From contig CAYSRC010000063.1 in NCBI GenBank assembly GCA_964433495.1, positions 1-8,287 of the forward strand: a stretch of DNA of 8,287 nucleotides, read 5' to 3'. Made by a program: the position numbers and the translations under genes. This stretch comes from CAYSRC01 sp964433495 (GTDB taxonomy: Bacteria; Bacillota; Clostridia; Oscillospirales; Ruminococcaceae). The stretch's first letter is position 1, and every line of letters starts with the position of its first letter. The notes under the pieces were generated by a model. The model saw only the letters and a program-made list of their open reading frames with translations, did no database searches and had not been told where the DNA came from. Shown here piece after piece: positions 5,080-8,287 of the stretch.

Positions 5080-7675
5080 ATCTGCCGTAGTATGCGTTGA
5101 GGTACATCGTCTTTATCTCGCTCATGAGCGGGTAGCGGGGGTTTGCGCCGGTGCACTGGTCGTCAAACGCCTGCTCGACCATCTCGTCAAGCCTCTGCAA
5201 AAACTCGGCCTCGTCCACGCCGTAGTCCTTGATGCACTTTTTGATGCCGACGCGCTCCTTGAGGCCGTCCACTGCCTTTATCAGGTTTTCGACCTTTTCG
5301 TCATCCGTCTTGCCGCCGAGGCCGAGATACTCGGCCACCTCGGCATAGCGCCGCTTTGCGTGCGGGTGGTCGTACTGCGGGAAGGTACCCATCTTGACGG
5401 GCGTGTCGCTCGCGTTAAACCGAATCACCTCGCCTATGAGCAGCGCGTTCGCAACGCCGTGGGGCAGGTGGAAAAACGCGCCGAGTTTGTGCGCCATCGA
5501 GTGGCACACGCCGAGAAACGCGTTCGCGAACGCCATGCCCGCCATCGTCGCGGCGTTGGCCATGTTCTCCCGCGCGCGCGGCTCGGCGGGGCCGTTGTCG
5601 TACGCCGCGGGCAGGTTGTCAAAGACGACCCTCAGCGCGCGCAGCGCAAGCCCGTCGGTGTAGTCGGACGCCATGACCGACGCGTACGCCTCGAGCGCGT
5701 GGGTGACCGCGTCGATGCCCGAGGCCGACGTCAGCCCCTTCGGCGCGTTCATGTGAAGGTCGGCGTCGATTATCGCCATGTTCGGCATGAGCTGATAGTC
5801 GGCGAGCGGGTACTTTACGCCCGTCGTCTCGTCGGTGATGACGGCAAAGGGGGTCACCTCGCTGCCGGTGCCCGCCGAGGTGGGCACCGCGATGAAGTAG
5901 GCCTTTTCTCCCATCTTCGGGAAGGTGTATATGCGCTTGCGGATGTCCATAAAGCGCATCGCCATGTCGAGGAAGTCGACGTCGGGGTGCTCGTACATCA
6001 CCCACATGATCTTTGCGGCGTCCATCGCCGAGCCGCCGCCCACCGCGATAATCACGTCGGGCTTGAACGAGCGCATCTGCTCCGCCCCCGCCTTCGCGCA
6101 GTGAAGGGTCGGGTCGGGCGCGACATCCGAGAAGGTGGTGTGCACGATGCCGAGCTCGTCGAGCTTGTCGGTGACGGGCTTTGTGTAGCCGTTCTCAAAC
6201 AGGAAGGTGTCGGTCACGATGAACGCCCTCTTTTTGCCCATCTCGGACCCGAGCTCGGCAAGGGCGACGGGCAGGCAGCCCTTTTTGAAATAGACCTTTT
6301 CGGGCGCTCTGAACCACAGCATGTTTTCCCTTCTCTCCGCAACGGTTTTGATGTTCAGCAGGTGCTTGACCCCGACGTTTTCGCTGACCGAGTTGCCGCC
6401 CCACGAGCCGCAGCCCAGCGTCAGCGACGGGGTGAGCTTGAAGTTGTACAGGTCGCCGATGCCGCCGTGCGACGACGGGGTGTTGACGAGGATGCGGCAG
6501 GTCTTCATGCGCGCGGCAAACTCGTCTATCCTGTCCTTTTCGGTCACCGCGTTCACGTACAGCGACGAGGTGTGACCGTAGCCGCCGTCGGCAATGAGCC
6601 GCTCGGCCTTGTCGAGCGCGTCGCCGAAGCTCGCGGCCCTGTACATCGCGAGCACGGGGCTGAGCTTTTCGTGCGCAAACTCCTCGGACAGCTCGACGCT
6701 CTCAACCTCGCCGATCAGGATCTTGGTGCTCTCGGGCACGTCGACGCCCGCGAGCGCCGCGATGGTGTGCGCCGACTGCCCGACGATCTTGGCGTTGAGG
6801 CTGCCGTTGATGATGATGGTCTTGCGCACCTTTTCGGTCTCGTCGGGGCTGAGGAAGCGACACCCGCGCCTGACAAACTCGTCCTTAACCGCGTCGTAGA
6901 CGCCGTCGAGCGCGATGACCGACTGCTCGGACGCGCAGATCATGCCGTTGTCGAACGTCTTGGAATGGATGATCGAATTGACGGCGAGCACAACGTCGGC
7001 GCTCTCGTCGATGACGGCGGGGGTGTTGCCCGCGCCGACGCCGAGGGCGGGCTTTCCGCTCGAATAGGCCGCCTTGACCATGCCGGGGCCGCCCGTCGCG
7101 AGGATGATGTCCGCCTCCTTCATGACCATGTTGGTCATCTCAAGGCTCGGCACGTCAATCCAGTCGATGATGCCCTCGGGCGCGCCCGCCTTTACCGCCG
7201 CCTCGAGCACGATCTTCGCCGCCGCAATGGTGCAGCCCTTTGCCCGCGGGTGGGGGCTGATGATGATGCCGTTGCGCGTCTTGAGGCAGAGCAGGGTCTT
7301 GAAAATCGCCGTCGAGGTGGGGTTGGTCGTCGGAATCACCGCCGCGACCACACCGATCGGCTCGGCCACCCTTTTGACGCCGAACGCGGGGTCGTCCTCG
7401 ATGACGCCGCACGTCTTCGCGTCCCTGTACGCGTTGTAGATGTACTCGGCGGCATAGTGGTTTTTGATGACCTTGTCCTCGACGATGCCCATGCCCGTCT
7501 CCTCGACGGCGAGCTTTGCGAGCGGTATGCGCGCCCTGTCGGCCGCGAGCGCAGCCGCCTTGAATATCTCGTCCACCTGCTGCTGGGTGTAGCCCGCAAA
7601 TATCCGCTGCGCCTCTCTGACGCGCTCAAGGGATTTTTGAAGGGTGTCTACACCGTTAACTTCGCATCTTTCCAT
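5078..7675 (-). CDS. adhE: Bifunctional acetaldehyde-CoA/alcohol dehydrogenase AdhE
   Basis: This 865-residue fermentative enzyme reduces acetyl-CoA to acetaldehyde and then to ethanol, oxidising two NADH. The N-terminal aldehyde dehydrogenase domain (about 1-445) has the catalytic Cys in FDNGMICASEQ (C247) and a conserved EKLSP (E336). The iron-dependent alcohol dehydrogenase domain (about 460-865) has the NAD-binding GGGSAMDAAK (547-556) and metal ligands D655, H659 (GIDAVTHALEAY), H725 (GVCHSMAHK) and H739 (HLPHG). Length and domain order match the family, whose members usually assemble into spirosome filaments. Start is ambiguous between ATG 7675 and the adjacent GTG 7678; AAGGAGAGG upstream serves either, and I prefer ATG. 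It is the first gene of the operon, with a Rex-type control region upstream, as expected for an NADH-responsive ethanol pathway. No key residue is missing. Confidence 0.98.
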   Translation of the reverse strand: MERCEVNGVDTLQKSLERVREAQRIFAGYTQQQVDEIFKAAALAADRARIPLAKLAVEETGMGIVEDKVIKNHYAAEYIYNAYRDAKTCGVIEDDPAFGVKRVAEPIGVVAAVIPTTNPTSTAIFKTLLCLKTRNGIIISPHPRAKGCTIAAAKIVLEAAVKAGAPEGIIDWIDVPSLEMTNMVMKEADIILATGGPGMVKAAYSSGKPALGVGAGNTPAVIDESADVVLAVNSIIHSKTFDNGMICASEQSVIALDGVYDAVKDEFVRRGCRFLSPDETEKVRKTIIINGSLNAKIVGQSAHTIAALAGVDVPESTKILIGEVESVELSEEFAHEKLSPVLAMYRAASFGDALDKAERLIADGGYGHTSSLYVNAVTEKDRIDEFAARMKTCRILVNTPSSHGGIGDLYNFKLTPSLTLGCGSWGGNSVSENVGVKHLLNIKTVAERRENMLWFRAPEKVYFKKGCLPVALAELGSEMGKKRAFIVTDTFLFENGYTKPVTDKLDELGIVHTTFSDVAPDPTLHCAKAGAEQMRSFKPDVIIAVGGGSAMDAAKIMWVMYEHPDVDFLDMAMRFMDIRKRIYTFPKMGEKAYFIAVPTSAGTGSEVTPFAVITDETTGVKYPLADYQLMPNMAIIDADLHMNAPKGLTSASGIDAVTHALEAYASVMASDYTDGLALRALRVVFDNLPAAYDNGPAEPRARENMANAATMAGMAFANAFLGVCHSMAHKLGAFFHLPHGVANALLIGEVIRFNASDTPVKMGTFPQYDHPHAKRRYAEVAEYLGLGGKTDDEKVENLIKAVDGLKERVGIKKCIKDYGVDEAEFLQRLDEMVEQAFDDQCTGANPRYPLMSEIKTMYLNAYYGR

Positions 7676-7683
7676 CACAAATT

Positions 7684-7692
7684 CCTCTCCTT
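7684..7692 (-). promoter_or_regulatory. Ribosome binding site of adhE
   Basis: AAGGAGAGG on the minus strand lies 8 nt before ATG 7675. Its AAGGAG part is 8 nt before GTG 7678, so it does not settle which of the two neighbouring codons is used. Confidence 0.75.
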
Positions 7693-7801
7693 ACCGATTT
7701 CTGCCGGTTGATTAAGGGCCGTCGGGCCGGGCCCGCCGCCCGTCCGCCGCGGCGCAGCCCATTTGCCGCAGGGACACAGCGCGGCGCGTCGGCCGGCCCA
7801 T
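7693..7801 (-). other. GC-rich adhE leader with several dyads
   Basis: From the predicted transcription start (about 7803) to adhE the leader is roughly 125 nt. It contains GGGCC (7716-7720) with GGCCC (7730-7734), the palindrome CGCCGCGGCG (7745-7754) and GGCCGGCC (7791-7798). AGCCCATTTG (plus strand) occurs at 7756-7765 and again in the promoter region at 7838-7847. No riboswitch fold or terminator with a T run is recognised. Confidence 0.4.
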
Positions 7802-7819
7802 TCGTTATTATTTTAACAA
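7802..7819. promoter_or_regulatory. Rex operator, promoter-proximal
   Basis: The site TCGTTATTATTTTAACAA matches the Rex consensus TTGTTAA-N4-TTAACAA at 12 of 14 defined positions. It covers the -10 box and the expected start point, so Rex bound there would block RNA polymerase. Rex is released at high NADH/NAD+, which would switch on the operon. Confidence 0.75.
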
Positions 7820-7838
7820 ATAGATATTGCCCTGTAAA
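7810..7838 (-). promoter_or_regulatory. Housekeeping (sigma-A type) promoter of the adhE operon
   Basis: On the minus strand the -35 is TTTACA (7838-7833) and the -10 is TAAAAT (7815-7810), with a 17-bp spacer; each box differs from consensus at one base. Transcription should start near 7803. Confidence 0.85.
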
Positions 7839-7844
7839 GCCCAT

Positions 7845-7862
7845 TTGTTAATTTTTTATCAA
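7845..7862. promoter_or_regulatory. Rex operator, promoter-distal
   Basis: The site TTGTTAATTTTTTATCAA matches TTGTTAA-N4-TTAACAA at 13 of 14 defined positions. It ends 6 bp upstream of the -35 box. Its centre is 43 bp, about four helical turns, from the centre of the proximal site, so two Rex dimers would sit on the same DNA face. Confidence 0.8.
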
Positions 7863-7909
7863 AAAGGTTTTGGTGCATTTGCCGTCTTATTTTGTGCAAT
7901 GCGACGAAG

Positions 7910-7948
7910 GGACATGCGACCGCCCCTGCGGGAGTATACAGAGTCTGT
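7910..7948 (+). repeat. Decayed copy of the structured repeat (copy 5)
   Basis: GGACATGCGAC (7910-7920) is followed by CTG (7926-7928), C, the 8-nt loop GGGAGTAT (7930-7937), A, CAG (7939-7941), and then TCTGTCG. The motif order parallels 8103-8143, but the stem has a C/A mismatch and is short. ACAGA/TCTGT (7938-7948) gives an alternative dyad. Confidence 0.4.
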
Positions 7949-7966
7949 CGCGGCGGGGACGCGGCG

Positions 7967-8082
7967 GAGGGATTGTAAGCGGCGGGCTGAGATTGCAACA
8001 TAAAGCATATTCATGTGTCGAGGTCTTGTGCGGTCAATCCCTCAGCCAGCTTCGCTGACACGGCTCGCATAATTCCGCGAGT
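7967..8082 (-). repeat. Structured repeat element, right inverted copy (copy 3)
   Basis: Read on the minus strand this has the same layout as the left element. CTCGC and GCGAG (8077-8081 and 8064-8068) close the 8-nt loop GGAATTAT. GTCAGC and GCTGGC (8054-8059 and 8045-8050) close GAA. A long-range stem joins GAGGGATTG (minus-strand reading of 8035-8043) with CAATCCCTC (minus-strand reading of 7967-7975) over a 59-nt interior. The second hairpin differs from the left copy by paired changes, including C-G to G-C, so the fold appears conserved. Confidence 0.65.
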
Positions 8083-8206
8083 CGGTCGAATATAGGCGGA
8101 ACGGACATGCGGCTGAATTCACGAGAGTATGTGAACCCTGTCGGCCGTCGTACAGATTACGACGCGCATCTGCCGCGCGGAGCGGTCAAACGTAAGCGGA
8201 ACGGAC
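8083..8206 (+). repeat. Direct repeat with exact 100-bp period
   Basis: Bases 8083-8106 and 8183-8206 match at 20 of 24 positions, starting CGGTC and ending GCGGAACGGAC. GACATGCGGC then recurs at 8104-8113 and 8211-8220, each just before or overlapping a hairpin of the 8-nt-loop family. A 100-bp period is not a multiple of three, which argues against coding. Confidence 0.6.
8118..8135 (+). repeat. Conserved-loop hairpin (copy 2)
   Basis: TTCAC (8118-8122) pairs with GTGAA (8131-8135) around GAGAGTAT. Compared with CTCGC/GCGAG at the left end, three base pairs of the stem differ with pairing kept. CCCTGTCGG follows, as CCGTGTC follows copies 1 and 3. A second stem, CGTCGTA (8146-8152) with TACGACG (8158-8164), lies just after. 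Confidence 0.6.
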
Positions 8207-8213
8207 GTTTGAC
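8185..8213 (+). repeat. Nine-bp hairpin carrying the GCGGAACGG repeat core in its loop
   Basis: GTCAAACGT (8185-8193) pairs perfectly with ACGTTTGAC (8205-8213) around the loop AAGCGGAACGG. The equivalent place 100 bp earlier has the same core but no stem of this quality. Confidence 0.55.
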
Positions 8214-8217
8214 ATGC

Positions 8218-8264
8218 GGCGCGGTATTATGCGCCTTTCGGGCTATCGTTCCTATTAAGCCCGA
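8218..8264 (+). repeat. Conserved-loop hairpin (copy 4) with trailing stem
   Basis: GGCGC (8218-8222) pairs with GCGCC (8231-8235) around GGTATTAT. TCGGGCT (8238-8244) then pairs with AGCCCGA (8258-8264). Nothing identifiable follows to the window end, and the array may continue beyond it. Confidence 0.55.
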
Positions 8265-8287
8265 CCGGCCGACTCTCCCTTTGCACA

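Noticed and set aside
4054..5100. A 348-codon plus-strand frame opposite the kinase and hydrogenase start
   Set aside because: It is antisense to two genes with intact motifs and is itself featureless.
5027..7711. An 894-codon open frame on the plus strand opposite adhE
   Set aside because: It is the antisense shadow of a high-GC gene. It shows no recognisable domain and is rich in Arg, Val and His, while the minus strand encodes an intact AdhE with all catalytic residues.
7910..8264. The repeat array as a CRISPR
   Set aside because: The repeats are imperfect, occur in both orientations and have unequal spacing apart from one 100-bp step. There are no spacer-like unique segments of regular length.
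8059..8287. An open plus-strand frame running off the right edge
   Set aside because: It covers the repeat array, whose 100-bp period is not a multiple of three, and the copies are read in different frames. It has no ribosome binding site or recognisable domain. A truncated transposase-like end cannot be fully excluded without sequence beyond the window.

Overview
The window looks like a chromosomal segment of a GC-rich, anaerobic, fermentative Clostridia (Bacillota), probably a gut-type Oscillospiraceae relative. The evidence is strong AGGAGG ribosome binding sites, a clostridial-type ECF sigma/anti-sigma pair, a bifunctional AdhE with TTGTTAA-type Rex operators, and a monomeric [FeFe] hydrogenase of the group B kind. 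The genus cannot be fixed from this sequence alone. All five convincing genes lie on the minus strand.

Reading the minus strand in the direction of transcription (right to left): a housekeeping promoter (TTTACA, 17 bp, TAAAAT) at 7810-7838 is bracketed by two Rex-like operators (7802-7819 and 7845-7862). It drives adhE (5078-7675), an APH-fold kinase gene whose ribosome binding site overlaps the adhE stop codon (4315-5064), and after a 121-bp spacer the [FeFe] hydrogenase gene (2751-4193). A strong intrinsic terminator follows (2695-2736). This is a coherent redox-disposal operon: AdhE reoxidises NADH by making ethanol, the hydrogenase handles ferredoxin electrons and H2, and Rex would induce both when NADH rises. 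The APH-like kinase between them has no obvious reason to be there.

A second unit (396-2469) encodes an ECF sigma factor followed by a single-pass membrane protein with a large outer domain, the usual layout for an anti-sigma partner. A possible autoregulated ECF promoter precedes it.

Both ends of the window are non-coding and densely folded. They share a small hairpin family: a variable stem, usually 5 bp, closing an 8-nt loop of pattern G-R-D-A-N-T-A-T. I find five copies, with compensatory stem changes, at 8-25 (+), 7926-7941 (+, decayed), 8064-8081 (-), 8118-8135 (+) and 8218-8235 (+). The copies at 8-25 and 8064-8081 belong to a longer 27-bp repeat (24 identities) in inverted orientation, facing inward from both ends of the gene block. 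On the right the family is embedded in repeats with an exact 100-bp period. This structured repeat family is the least explained part of the window.
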